Positions 16,700 through 25,379 of a stretch of 44,730 nucleotides of DNA are shown one piece after another. Source of the DNA: Oscillospiraceae bacterium (lineage in GTDB: Bacteria; Bacillota; Clostridia; Oscillospirales; Oscillospiraceae); contig JAFWGE010000028.1 of assembly GCA_017512485.1 (NCBI GenBank), positions 1 to 44,730 on the forward strand, read 5' to 3'. How positions within the stretch are numbered: position 1 is the first letter of the stretch; each line of letters starts with the position of its first letter. Both the position numbers and the translations under genes were made by a program. Under the pieces are notes generated by a model. That model was not told the DNA's origin and searched no databases. It worked only from the letters and a program-made list of their open reading frames with translations.

Positions 16700-17083
16700 C
16701 TATTTTCTTTTCTTATCTATCACGTAGGACTGCATACCTTTCGTGCAGCCGTTCTTCTCATAGAACCCCTCCACACCTGGCTGCGAACCGAAGTACAGCT
16801 TGGTGGGCGTATGTTCCCTCGCCAACTGGATAAGCCTGCTGCCCACCCCCTGCTTCCGGTATTCCGGCAGGACCAGCAGTTCCGTGATGGTTCCGAAATA
16901 ATAACCGTCGGTAAGTATGCGCAGACACCCCGCCAGTATCCCGCCGTCATAGGCGGTCACGTTAAGCGTTCTGGACAGTGCGCCCTTCGTTTTTTCCTCG
17001 CTGTACTCACCCGGCCACACCTTATCGACGAAGGAGATGAACGCGGAGGCGTCCAGTTCTTTGTCATCTATCCTGTACTCCAT
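16700..17083 (-). CDS. GNAT family N-acetyltransferase
   Basis: 127 residues with the GNAT fold: GGILAGCLRI (beta 2-3), ITELLVLPEYRKQGVGSRLI (beta 4 and the acetyl-CoA loop, R/Q-x-x-G-x-G/A) and the end YFGSQPGVEGFYEKNGC. It is a short, single-domain acetyltransferase; the substrate cannot be predicted. The ATG at 17083 follows AGAGGTG by 7 nt and is preferred to an upstream start at 17107. Its upstream neighbour is the broken small gene at 17156-17414. Confidence 0.85.
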   Translation of the reverse strand: MEYRIDDKELDASAFISFVDKVWPGEYSEEKTKGALSRTLNVTAYDGGILAGCLRILTDGYYFGTITELLVLPEYRKQGVGSRLIQLAREHTPTKLYFGSQPGVEGFYEKNGCTKGMQSYVIDKKRK

Positions 17084-17155
17084 TGTCACACACCTCTGCG
17101 GGATCACCGGTCCCAGCTCTCGCGCTCTGTGCGCTTTCTGCGCCTTTACTCGCAG

Positions 17156-17414
17156 TTATTGTTTTTCAGAATCTATCATCCACACCGCCGCTTCGGTCAG
17201 TTCCTCGGACCAGACCCGCCCGCTCTTCATTACGCGAGCCCAGGACACAATTTTTCGTAATCGTCATTGGAAACCACCGTGCAGGGCAGCCGCAACGGTC
17301 GTTCACCGACGTGTACATATGCCTTCCTACATACATGATCTCGCCGTACTCGCCGTAATACCCGGCACTGTCTTCGTTATAACGAGCCTCCAGCCCGACC
17401 CGTTTTAACTGCAT
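17156..17414 (-). pseudogene. Broken small gene, at least one frameshift
   Basis: From ATG 17414 (GGGAGAATG upstream) the frame reads MQLKRVGLEARYNEDSAGYY and onward for about 28 residues. Near 17321-17330 the sensible sequence moves to another frame (AYVHVGERPLRLPCTVVS, then NDDYEKLCPGLA) that ends at TAA 17230-17232. A third frame, starting with an ATG that overlaps this stop, gives a 24-residue peptide (SEELTEAAVWMIDSEKQ end). One missing base, and perhaps a second, would restore a single small protein of about 60-90 residues. No family is recognised. Sequencing indels cannot be excluded, as the SdpI gene close by shows a similar problem. Confidence 0.4.
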
Positions 17415-17495
17415 AGACTCATTCTCCCATCGTCTTGGCACGCATGCGCAGCCATACCGGTCCGGTGCAGAATATCGTCTCAAAACCCGAAACGA

Positions 17496-18242
17496 TCAAT
17501 TTCTGATGATCAGTTCCTCCAGACTCTTGTTCTCGTTCAGTACGTTCAGGTCTATGTACTTCTCTCCACCCTGGTACCCCTCCAGGACCCCCCTGTTGAG
17601 GTACTGCCATAGGTACCAGTCCCCTTTATAATTCCACTTCAGCGGTGTGTACAAGCTGGAGATCCAGAACGGATAACCGTCGAAAGTCCCCTGCAGATAC
17701 TTTTCATATATTTCTGCCCCGGTATATATCATGGGCTTCACGCCGTATTGCTCCTCCAGGGCGTCCATGAACACGGTGAGTTCCCTGACCACGTCGTCCC
17801 TTTGGGGCGGGTTTTGTTCTTTATCGCCGTAATACTCCACGTCCACCACTGGAAGCAGCCTCCCAACAACGTCCGTACCTACGGTGTTTATGAAATTCTC
17901 CGCCTGTGTGGCACCGGCGCTGTCAAAGGAGAAAAAATGATAGGCGCCGGAGGGCAACCCGACCTCCATTGCGTTCTCCCAGTTCTCCGCGAACCGTTCG
18001 TCCCGGTGTGAGGAGCCCTCGGTGGCTTTTATATATGCGAAAGCAACCCCCTGCGACTTGAGGACAGCCATATCCACGTCCTCCTGATAAGACGACAGGT
18101 CTACGCCTACAGTACTCTTTTTCTCGTTCACGAACCACTTGTTGATGAAGATCTTCTTTGCCTTGGCAAGGCTGAAAACCGCGGCAAACGCCACCAGAAG
18201 GACTATGACAACTGCCAACAGAGCTTTCAGTAGTTTCTTCAT
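17496..18242 (-). CDS. Membrane-anchored GH25 lysozyme (muramidase)
   Basis: 248 residues. An N-terminal membrane anchor (about 4-25) is followed by a GH25 domain (about 45-240): GVDLSSYQ, AYIKATEGS, GAYHFFSF, VVDVEYY (catalytic Asp/Glu pair), PMIYTG and WQYLNRG. GH25 enzymes cut the N-acetylmuramic acid beta-1,4 bond of peptidoglycan. The anchor without an obvious cleavage site suggests that it stays on the outer face of the membrane, with a role in wall turnover. The ATG at 18242 follows CCGGAGGAT by 7 nt; a longer frame to 18308 lacks such a site and would bury the anchor. No phage genes are nearby, so a prophage endolysin is unlikely. Confidence 0.9.
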   Translation of the reverse strand: MKKLLKALLAVVIVLLVAFAAVFSLAKAKKIFINKWFVNEKKSTVGVDLSSYQEDVDMAVLKSQGVAFAYIKATEGSSHRDERFAENWENAMEVGLPSGAYHFFSFDSAGATQAENFINTVGTDVVGRLLPVVDVEYYGDKEQNPPQRDDVVRELTVFMDALEEQYGVKPMIYTGAEIYEKYLQGTFDGYPFWISSLYTPLKWNYKGDWYLWQYLNRGVLEGYQGGEKYIDLNVLNENKSLEELIIRN

Positions 18243-18355
18243 ATATCTATCCTCCGGATCATGTACTGCCGGGTCACAATCTCCCGGCATGTGAACAGTA
18301 TGCCACATTCCGCCTCAGCGAGGTATATGCAGTTTATTCCCCGCTCCTACGGGCG

Positions 18356-19159
18356 TCACGATCTGATGGCTTTTTCGAAATATGTGTTGAACCTGCGCAC
18401 GGCCTCTTTGCTGATATCCTCTTCCGGTTTTATGATGTCGAAAGCGTGGATGTCCGTTGGGTATACGTCCACCTGGACGTCCACCCCAGCGGCCCTGAGC
18501 GCCGCGGCGTAGTCCAGCGTTTCCCTGTAAAACGGCTCTCCCTCGCCCACGAAAGTGCAGCAGGGCGGAAGGCCCGAATAGTCGGTCTGCCGCGCCGGGG
18601 ACGCATATGGCGATACGTTCTTTCTGGCATTAGACCTCAGGTACAGGCGCCATCCCAAATGGTTCCTGCGCGTGTTCCAGACTCTGCCATGGTTGTCCCT
18701 GGAACTGTCGGTGTCGGCGTTGCTGAGCATAGGGTATAATGGCATCTGAAGGTCCACCCGGATCCCCCGGTCCCGTGCCATCATGCACACCGCCGCAGCG
18801 AGGCCGCCTCCCGCGCTCTCTCCCCCCACCATTACCTTTTCCGCCCCCAGCTCGTGCCGGTGGGCGTCTATGTACTCCAGCACCCGAAAGCAGTCATTCA
18901 CTGCGGCAGGATAGGGCTTCAGCCACGCCAGGGTGTACCCTGGGGAGAACACCGTCACCCCATACCGCTTCACCAATTCCATAGCCCTGCTCATATATAC
19001 CATTTCCTTCATGCCCAATATGTACCCGCCCCCATGGATCCAGAGGACAACGACGGGGGCTTCGGGTATCTTCGCGGGCTTCAGGACGAGGGTCGGGACT
19101 CCGTCAATGCGCAGTTTATCTGCTTTTACGCCGCTGTCTGGCCTTAGCTGAATCTTCAT
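18356..19159 (-). CDS. Alpha/beta hydrolase, HSL-type esterase
   Basis: 267 residues of the hormone-sensitive-lipase-like alpha/beta-hydrolase family. The oxyanion motif HGGG is at 42-45 and the nucleophile elbow GESAG has Ser115. The catalytic His is in DIHAFD near 240. The usual acid position has GEGEPFYRET, where Glu takes the place usually held by Asp in D-P-x-R/Y. No signal peptide, so a cytosolic carboxylesterase or deacetylase of small acyl esters is expected. AAGGAG lies 6 nt upstream of the ATG. It is separated from the lysozyme gene by about 110 nt. Confidence 0.87.
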   Translation of the reverse strand: MKIQLRPDSGVKADKLRIDGVPTLVLKPAKIPEAPVVVLWIHGGGYILGMKEMVYMSRAMELVKRYGVTVFSPGYTLAWLKPYPAAVNDCFRVLEYIDAHRHELGAEKVMVGGESAGGGLAAAVCMMARDRGIRVDLQMPLYPMLSNADTDSSRDNHGRVWNTRRNHLGWRLYLRSNARKNVSPYASPARQTDYSGLPPCCTFVGEGEPFYRETLDYAAALRAAGVDVQVDVYPTDIHAFDIIKPEEDISKEAVRRFNTYFEKAIRS

Positions 19160-19284
19160 AGCACTCCTTACGTTTCCGGAGACCGTTTCGCTCCTGTACT
19201 TTCAGTTTAAGACAAGGCACTTTCCTGAGCTGCGTTTACTGCCTGAAGGGACGCTGGAACCAAAATACTCCCGGATACCACAGT

Positions 19285-19695
19285 TCAGTCCTCATCGGAA
19301 CCCCCGACAGGCGTCTGTGTCTTTTTGAGGTATTCGTCAATCAGGCGGAGGTCACGCAGGTCCTTTTCCCTGCCCAGTCCCTGCTTCATCTTTATTAGGC
19401 CTTTTACGGTGACCGCGTTGAAGCCCTCCACATATGTGACAGCATCTTCCAGCCAGTTCTCAAAAATCTCTATGCTCTCGCCGTATTTGAAACGCCTGCC
19501 GCCGCCCGGCGAATACCCGTCGAGAAAGCCGTCCCGCTCCAGCAGGTCCGCCATCCCGGTGCTGCATCCCAAGTCTATATCGTGGGTGCGCTCCCTGATG
19601 CCATACAGAACCATCGCGCCTCCGGCAATCACCCAGTAATCGCTCCGGGGATATGGAAAACAATCCAATACTTCCAGGATCTCAGTTTTATCCAT
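19285..19695 (-). CDS. Nucleotidyltransferase-like protein
   Basis: 136 residues. The N-terminal half carries GGAMVLYG (25-32) and the acidic pair in THDIDLG (Asp39, Asp41), the core of the minimal nucleotidyltransferase fold found in DUF6036/AbiEii-like proteins. Such proteins may transfer nucleotides to RNA or protein, or act as antitoxin or toxin partners, but no partner gene is adjacent. The rest is helical with KGLIKMKQGLGREKDLRDL, typical of this group. The ATG at 19695 follows TGAGGTGG; a start at 19707 would overlap that site. About 125 nt of non-coding DNA separates it from the esterase gene. Confidence 0.65.
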   Translation of the reverse strand: MDKTEILEVLDCFPYPRSDYWVIAGGAMVLYGIRERTHDIDLGCSTGMADLLERDGFLDGYSPGGGRRFKYGESIEIFENWLEDAVTYVEGFNAVTVKGLIKMKQGLGREKDLRDLRLIDEYLKKTQTPVGGSDED

Positions 19696-19935
19696 AGTCC
19701 ACCTCATATAACGGGGGTATTGAATGAAATATGCCGCTTTTGGGATATATATGCTTTTTCCTGGTTTCCGCTGATATACAGCAGCTAACGTCCTGCAGGC
19801 TTTTGCTGAGTTAGATTATACGTTGGCGGTAAACTCAAGGCTCTTCAGAGTTTCGGATCAGCAAGCCCGCGCTTATCATAGCCCGGTCTAACCTGCTTTT
19901 CAGCAGAGGATACCTTTCTCCATGAGAAGCGTTTA

Positions 19936-22900
19936 TTACTCCAGTGTGAAAGTCTTACGCAGCGTAGGATCGGCCACTCGGGTGATGATCGCTGCGAACT
20001 GCTCGCGGGTTATTGCCGCGTCCGGCAGGAATCTGCCCTGGGCATCCACGCCGTTAAGGACGCCTGCGCGGTAAAGCCGCACGATCGCCGCAAAGTCGGG
20101 ATCGCTCTGCGAAACATCAGGCAGCGACCGCACCTCGTTTATAGGCTTAAGTGCCTCGTCCGGCAGCGCCGCGGAGATGATCACCGCGAACTGCCGTCTG
20201 GTGATGGGCGCGGTCATATCGTATTGCCCCTTCCGGATAAAGCCGTAGCGGACGGCGTAATCCTCATAGACCCTGTACCACGGCGCTTCCTGCCCCTGGC
20301 TGAAAACGCCGCTGCCACCGTAATAGATGTTGTGCATTCGGGCGGTAACGGCCAGCGCCTCGCCCACCGTCAGATTGTAGCCGACGCCGAAGGTGCCGTC
20401 ACCGCGGCCCAGCATAAGGCCAAATTCCACACAGACCCTGACATTTTCTGCGTACCACGCCCCGGCGTCCACGTCGATAAACGTGCCGTCAGAGTACTTG
20501 CCCACCGCTTTGAAATTTGACATGCCGCCTCCCACGGATGGGTACACCTCGTCAAAGCGTTTCTCCGCGGGCGCCGTGGCATCATCGGGGGAACCGTAGT
20601 CCGGCAGTGGCGCCGGGGACGGTTCCGGCTCAGAATTGTTGTATAAACCGTCGCCCGCCTTGAAGTGGCAGATGTACATCTCATGGTCATGCGCCGGGTA
20701 AAGGAATCGGAACATATCGATAAAAGTTGTCGCCCAGATGACATCTTTCTCCAGATCGTAAATACCCTTTGTCGGAAACAGGAGCGCCGCCGCGACCCCA
20801 CGGACAACGGCCGGATCATCCCTCAGCACATCTACGTAAGCGCCAATCAGTTCTGTCCTCCCTGCGCCCAACAGGGCGGCCAGTGACGCATCGGCGGCAT
20901 CTGCCAGGGCAACGCGGTCTCCATCCTCATCCTTAAGGACCAGATCCAGGATATCCGTGGACAGCACGGTAAGATTGACGGGGTCATCGGAGCCTGTCAG
21001 CAAGGCGCCGATGGCGTCGCTCCCGTCGAAAACGCCCGAAGATAGGATGACGAACAGAAGGTCCCGCACTTCCTTCGGATACGTTTCGCCGTGGTCTTCA
21101 CCTGCGGGGAAACCATTTACACAGCCCAGTATAAAGTCAGTGAGCACTTCCCTCTTGTCCGCGGGCGCGTAGCCGTCTATGCTCTCCGACAGCAGCCACA
21201 GGAGCATATCCGCGAAATCGTCGGATATTTTCAGGGTAAGCATGTCAAGCAGCCCCTGCACTGCGGGGTCGTCCAGATTGTCTGCGACGCAGTTGGCCAG
21301 CAGGGACAGCAGTTCGTCCGCAGTGTGCGCCTGCATGCCCCTGGCCTTCGCGTATTCCAGGACGCTCACGTAAAGCGCCGCATACCTCTGGGGCAGCATA
21401 TCCGCGATCTTCTGTGAACGGACCACGGCGGCTTCATCCGTTTGATAATCGTTGACGGCAAAGTCCAGCAAGTCCGCCAGGAACCGCTGCGCCGTGTATC
21501 TCTCCGCGTCAGGGGCAGGTTTCCCCAGGAACCCTATGAGCTGGAGCGCCACGGCGGCGACGCCCTCGTCGTCCGTCAGTTTCTGATCATCCCGACGCAG
21601 ACGCTCCACCGCCGAGGCAAGGTAGTTCAGCACACCTGTTTTGATGAGCGCACCGTTGCCCACGCCGCGTGCACCCTGATAGAAAGCATCCCAGTCAGTA
21701 CCGTATAATGCTCCCGCGGCGGAGAGGGCAGTCTGGCCACCCCCGTATTGGTAGGCCTCAGGGGAGCCGAACACGTCCATCACCTGGGCGAGACGCCCCC
21801 TGATCATGGCGTCCGGGGTAATGGTGTACTCCGTGTCGGTGAGCGTCAGGGTGTTGACGTTCAAGGTCTTCATGGGCAGCTCTGTCTGGTAATTCTTATT
21901 TTCGAAAGCCGCTGCGGTCTTTTTGCTGAGGAAACTGAGCCACTCCAGCATGTCTTCACTGCCGATGCTGACCATCTCGCTGCTGCCATATACGGTATAA
22001 CCCCAATCCTTCGGCGGCAGCATGCCCATGAAATCGCCGTAGGCGGTATAGCTGTGGATGCCTCCGTACTGTTTCGCCTCCGGATCCACGGCCTCGTCCG
22101 CGTCGGCATCCTGATAAGCGAAAGCCTCTCCCACTGTATCATAGCCGGCGTAATCGCCAGGCCCGTCCCCGGCCACGCTGAGGGCTTCCGCTTTGGTCAC
22201 GCCGGACACCTTAACGGTCACGGGCGTCCCTATGGCATATATGAAAACGTCTTTCGGAGCGATGCTGATCCCGCTCCCGAAGTACGCGTTTTTCTCCGCC
22301 AAGAAACCTCCCAGAAGGTTGACCGCCGCCGCGCCGCGGCTGTAGCCCGGGCACCACACCTTTACCCTACCGGAAACGCCGTTCGTCCTGATATATGACT
22401 TCATAAAGCGGAGTATCTCATCCCGGGCAGCCAGAAACCCCTGGTGGATCCCGCCTGTGCCGATTTTGAAATTGCCGGCCCACTCGCCGCGGTATCCGGC
22501 GTTCCGGGGGCATACTGCCAAGAGCGTGTATTCGTTCCCATCGATGTCTTTCACTGTCTTCCGCGCAATGGCGCAGCCGATGGAGTCCTCCAGCACCGCG
22601 TCCTGCCCGAAATATGCGTTCAGCTGGACATCGAAGAAGCCCAGCGCTTCCAACAGCGCCCGGATCCGGCCGCCTTTACTGTCCGTTGCGTCGCTGTATG
22701 AGACACCGCCCACTATAGCGGAGAGCGTCGCCAGGTGCGGGTTTTCCGCGAAAGAATCCTCCAGGAACCAGTCGTCGCAGTAATAGCACACGTCGGTGTA
22801 GGTCGGCACGCCCATCTCCTCATCAAAAAAAGCTACCAACTCGGCGGCTGTCGAAATGATGCGCCTCCCGGTGTACAGGTCAGCAAGCGCGTTTGCCGGG

Positions 22901-22965
22901 ACCAGGCCAAACAACAGGACTGCCGCCAGAAGCGCGCCAAGCAGGCGGATCGGTTTAAATTTCAT
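19936..22965 (-). CDS. SLH-anchored lipase-like surface protein
   Basis: 1009 residues. A signal peptide (about 1-28, cut near ANALA) leads to an alpha/beta-hydrolase-like region with the nucleophile elbow GYSRG (Ser209) in a class-3 lipase-like context. A long helical middle part (about 350-800) has no recognised domain. The C-terminus (about 835-1005) contains three S-layer homology repeats (YAENVRVCVEFGLMLGRGDGTF, DYAVRYGFI, RLYRAGVLNGVDAQGRF with ITREQFA), which bind secondary cell-wall polymer. The enzyme is thus displayed on the cell surface. The substrate is unknown and the acid and His partners were not located with certainty. Promoter at 23026-23054; the ATG follows GGGGGAA. Confidence 0.82.
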   Translation of the reverse strand: MKFKPIRLLGALLAAVLLFGLVPANALADLYTGRRIISTAAELVAFFDEEMGVPTYTDVCYYCDDWFLEDSFAENPHLATLSAIVGGVSYSDATDSKGGRIRALLEALGFFDVQLNAYFGQDAVLEDSIGCAIARKTVKDIDGNEYTLLAVCPRNAGYRGEWAGNFKIGTGGIHQGFLAARDEILRFMKSYIRTNGVSGRVKVWCPGYSRGAAAVNLLGGFLAEKNAYFGSGISIAPKDVFIYAIGTPVTVKVSGVTKAEALSVAGDGPGDYAGYDTVGEAFAYQDADADEAVDPEAKQYGGIHSYTAYGDFMGMLPPKDWGYTVYGSSEMVSIGSEDMLEWLSFLSKKTAAAFENKNYQTELPMKTLNVNTLTLTDTEYTITPDAMIRGRLAQVMDVFGSPEAYQYGGGQTALSAAGALYGTDWDAFYQGARGVGNGALIKTGVLNYLASAVERLRRDDQKLTDDEGVAAVALQLIGFLGKPAPDAERYTAQRFLADLLDFAVNDYQTDEAAVVRSQKIADMLPQRYAALYVSVLEYAKARGMQAHTADELLSLLANCVADNLDDPAVQGLLDMLTLKISDDFADMLLWLLSESIDGYAPADKREVLTDFILGCVNGFPAGEDHGETYPKEVRDLLFVILSSGVFDGSDAIGALLTGSDDPVNLTVLSTDILDLVLKDEDGDRVALADAADASLAALLGAGRTELIGAYVDVLRDDPAVVRGVAAALLFPTKGIYDLEKDVIWATTFIDMFRFLYPAHDHEMYICHFKAGDGLYNNSEPEPSPAPLPDYGSPDDATAPAEKRFDEVYPSVGGGMSNFKAVGKYSDGTFIDVDAGAWYAENVRVCVEFGLMLGRGDGTFGVGYNLTVGEALAVTARMHNIYYGGSGVFSQGQEAPWYRVYEDYAVRYGFIRKGQYDMTAPITRRQFAVIISAALPDEALKPINEVRSLPDVSQSDPDFAAIVRLYRAGVLNGVDAQGRFLPDAAITREQFAAIITRVADPTLRKTFTLE

Positions 22966-23025
22966 CAGAATTCCCCCTATGTGGAATTATTCCGGACGTG
23001 GCGCAGGCCGCACCCGTACGTATGG

Positions 23026-23054
23026 ATTATACAAGTTCTTACCGGGGTTTCCAA
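23026..23054 (-). promoter_or_regulatory. Promoter of the SLH lipase-like gene
   Basis: TTGGAA (23049-23054), 17-nt spacer, TATAAT (23026-23031) on the minus strand; leader about 55 nt. Element copy C starts 4 nt upstream of the -35. Confidence 0.7.
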
Positions 23055-23058
23055 TACA

Positions 23059-23075
23059 GGGAACGGAATGAAGCC
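23059..23075 (+). repeat. 17-bp element, copy C
   Basis: GGGAACGGAATGAAGCC. As in copy B, a second ATGAAGC follows (23090-23096, 22 nt on), and the downstream DNA also resembles the promoter at copy B (TTGTTC, then TAAGAA, then GAGTTGTACA). It lies between a leftward promoter and a short rightward transcript. Confidence 0.6.
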
Positions 23076-23210
23076 CCCTTGTTCTCCAGATGAAGCCTGA
23101 TAAGAACCATATCGCAGAGTTGTACAATACAAAGTGTAAAAAACTGATTCGGAGTGGGGTGGCAAGGTCCGCCGCCCTGAAGCATCCTGTATGCAGCGAA
23201 AGGAGATCAC

Positions 23211-23324
23211 ACGAACAAACGCATCCTTTCCATGTTGCTCCTCGCCATTCTGACACTCGGCCTGCCGCCTGACGGTCCGGGTATCCAAACAAGGACGCGA
23301 TCTTTAAATGATACCGCCGTCTAA
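23211..23324 (+). pseudogene. Short signal-peptide-like reading frame starting at ACG
   Basis: After a perfect site (GCGAAAGGAGATCAC) the next codon is ACG where ATG would be expected, followed by NKRILSMLLLAILTLGL, a typical signal peptide, and about 18 more residues to TAA at 23322. A terminator follows at once, so the unit has leader, ribosome site, frame and terminator. Either ATG mutated to ACG in a gene that has lost most of its body, or a small secreted peptide is made from ACG or from the internal ATG at 23232. No homologue is recognised. Confidence 0.4.
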
Positions 23325-23325
23325 T

Positions 23326-23380
23326 AACAGCACCGGGCTGCAGCTGCGCAAAGTACAGCCGCCGCCCGGTGCTGTTGTTA
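23326..23380 (+). terminator. Terminator after the short secreted frame
   Basis: A 13-bp stem (AACAGCACCGGGC at 23326-23338 with GCCCGGTGCTGTT at 23364-23376), followed by a moderately T-rich tail. Confidence 0.6.
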
Positions 23381-23501
23381 ATTCTTGGTGAACCATAAAT
23401 TCCGCACGAGAATATCCATGAAGGCTTTATAGCACCCAAAATGCCATTGTCTGTTCCCCGTCCCGGGAAAGCGATGCGGTGTCGGGGTAGACGTCCGGCG
23501 T

Positions 23502-25289
23502 TTATCTGCCACGCTGCCGGATCTCCTCCTTGACGCGGGCAATGAACTGATCCAGCGTGCCTGTCTCGGTCTGATCCGTGGCGCGGTCCCTTACGGAGAC
23601 AGTGCCGTCCGCCGCTTCCTTTTCACCTACGATGATCATGTAGGGCACCTTGTCATCCTGTCTGGCGCTGCGTATCTTATAGCCGACCTTCTCGTTCCTG
23701 TCATCCAGTTCCGCGCGGATGCCTGCGTTAAGCACGCACTCACAGACCTTCCGGGCGTAGTCCATGCTCTTATCGGAGACCGGAATCACCTTACACTGTA
23801 CGGGCGACAGCCACAGGGGGAAAGCTCCCTTGGTCTCCTCTATCAGGTACGCCATGAACCGATCGAGGCTTCCCAGGATCGCCCTGTGCAGGACCACCGG
23901 GGTCTTCTCCACGCCGTCCCTGTCGTTGTAGGTCAACTGGAACTTGGCAGGCAGGCAGAAATCCAGCTGGCAGGTGGACAGCGTATATTCCGCCCCCACA
24001 GCGGGTTTGACGTTGACGTCAAGTTTTGGCCCGTAAAACGCTGCCTCGCCTATCTCCTCTGTAAAGCTGATGCCCAACTCCGTGAGCACCTCGCGCAGCG
24101 ACGACTCGGCATGCTCCCACATCTCATCATCCTGGTGGTATTTCTCCTTGTCATCCGGATCCCTCAGTGAGAGAACACAACGGTAATCCGTGATGCCGAA
24201 ATCCTTGTACACGTCGAAAATCAGGTCCACAACGCGGCCGACCTCGTCCTTAATCTGTTCCGGGGTGACGAAGAGGTGGGCGTCGTTCTGGCAGAAATGC
24301 CTGCCCCTCTCGATGCCTTTCAGCGTGCCGCCCGGCTCGTAGCGGAAATCGTGGGCGATCTCGCCGATACGTATCGGAAGGTCACGGTAAGAGTGGGGCT
24401 GGTTCGCGTAGATCATCATGTGGTGCGGGCAGTTCATCGGCCGGAGCACGAACTGCTCGTTTTCCATCTCCATTACAGGGAACATGTTCTCCCTGTAATG
24501 GTCCCAATGCCCGCTGGTCTGATAAAGGCCTACGGTACCGACACAGGGTGTAAGCACGTGCTGGTAACCCAGCATCCGCTCCTTTTCCTTGATATAATTC
24601 TCAAGCTCCTGCCAGATGGTATATCCCCTGGGGAGGAACATGGGCAGTCCCTTGCCCACCAGGTCGTCCGTCATGAACAGCTTCATGGCCTTGCCGATCC
24701 TGCGGTGGTCACGGGCCCTCGCCTCCTGAAGCTGTACCTCGTAGGCATCCAACTCCTCCTGTGTGCGGAAGGCTATCCCGTTTATGCGGGTGAGCATCTT
24801 GTTTTTTTGGTCATTTTTCCAGTACGCACCGGAGACGGACGTCAGCTTAAACGCTTTTAAGGCTTTAGTATAGGTGAGGTGCGGACCCACACACATGTCT
24901 ATATAATCGCCCTGCTGATAGAAGGTGATCCTGGCATCGTCGGGCAGGTCGCCGATATGTTCGGCCTTGTATGTTTCTCCGCGTTCCTTCATAAGGCTGA
25001 CGGCCTCTTCCCTGGGGAGCTCGTAAACGCGGAATGGCAGATTCTCTTTTACGATTCTGCGCATTTCCTGCTCGATTTCGGGCAGTGCCTCCGCGCTCAA
25101 GACGCCTTCACCGAAATCTATATCGTAATGGAAACCGTTATCGGTGGCGGGACCGTATCCGAAATGCGCATTCGGATACAGGCGCTTTACAGCCTGTGCC
25201 ATTATGTGTGCGGCGGAGTGCCGCAGCACTTCGGTCTCTTCCCCCTGCGGGCATTCTTCCACCATCCCGCTGTTCATTAGTATTTTCAT
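23502..25289 (-). CDS. thrS: Threonyl-tRNA synthetase without TGS domain
   Basis: 595 residues; charges tRNA-Thr with threonine. The editing domain has the HSAAH and CVGPH motifs (zinc-like H-x3-H and C-x3-H). The class II catalytic core shows MNCPHHMM, the motif 2 segment FRYEPGGTLKGIERGRHF, and motif 3 GSLDRFMAYL, then an anticodon-binding domain (about 490-590). Usual bacterial enzymes are about 640 residues and begin with a TGS domain of about 60 residues. Here the protein starts almost directly at the editing domain, and no upstream in-frame extension was seen. An AAGGAACGG site precedes the ATG. No T-box was seen in the short upstream gap, unlike many thrS genes of the Bacillota. Confidence 0.95.
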   Translation of the reverse strand: MKILMNSGMVEECPQGEETEVLRHSAAHIMAQAVKRLYPNAHFGYGPATDNGFHYDIDFGEGVLSAEALPEIEQEMRRIVKENLPFRVYELPREEAVSLMKERGETYKAEHIGDLPDDARITFYQQGDYIDMCVGPHLTYTKALKAFKLTSVSGAYWKNDQKNKMLTRINGIAFRTQEELDAYEVQLQEARARDHRRIGKAMKLFMTDDLVGKGLPMFLPRGYTIWQELENYIKEKERMLGYQHVLTPCVGTVGLYQTSGHWDHYRENMFPVMEMENEQFVLRPMNCPHHMMIYANQPHSYRDLPIRIGEIAHDFRYEPGGTLKGIERGRHFCQNDAHLFVTPEQIKDEVGRVVDLIFDVYKDFGITDYRCVLSLRDPDDKEKYHQDDEMWEHAESSLREVLTELGISFTEEIGEAAFYGPKLDVNVKPAVGAEYTLSTCQLDFCLPAKFQLTYNDRDGVEKTPVVLHRAILGSLDRFMAYLIEETKGAFPLWLSPVQCKVIPVSDKSMDYARKVCECVLNAGIRAELDDRNEKVGYKIRSARQDDKVPYMIIVGEKEAADGTVSVRDRATDQTETGTLDQFIARVKEEIRQRGR

Positions 25290-25323
25290 GATCTTCCGTT
25301 CCTTCTAATCTTATTTTATTAAC

Positions 25324-25363
25324 TGACCGGCATGCCCAATCGCTTCCGATGCATGCCGGTCAT
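25324..25363 (-). terminator. Perfect hairpin between the small regulator gene and thrS
   Basis: A 12-bp perfect stem (TGACCGGCATGC with GCATGCCGGTCA) with a 15-nt loop. The following minus-strand bases are GTTAATAAAA, so there is no U tract. It may be a weak terminator, an RNA-stability element or an attenuator ahead of thrS. Confidence 0.4.
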
Positions 25364-25379
25364 ACAAGCCCTCAGGCTG

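Noticed and set aside
535..23376. Similarity between the hairpins at 535-575 and 23326-23376 (shared AGCACC-CGG-CTGCA)
   Set aside because: Both are GC-rich terminator stems; the shared bases are short and the arms differ, so a repeat family is not supported.
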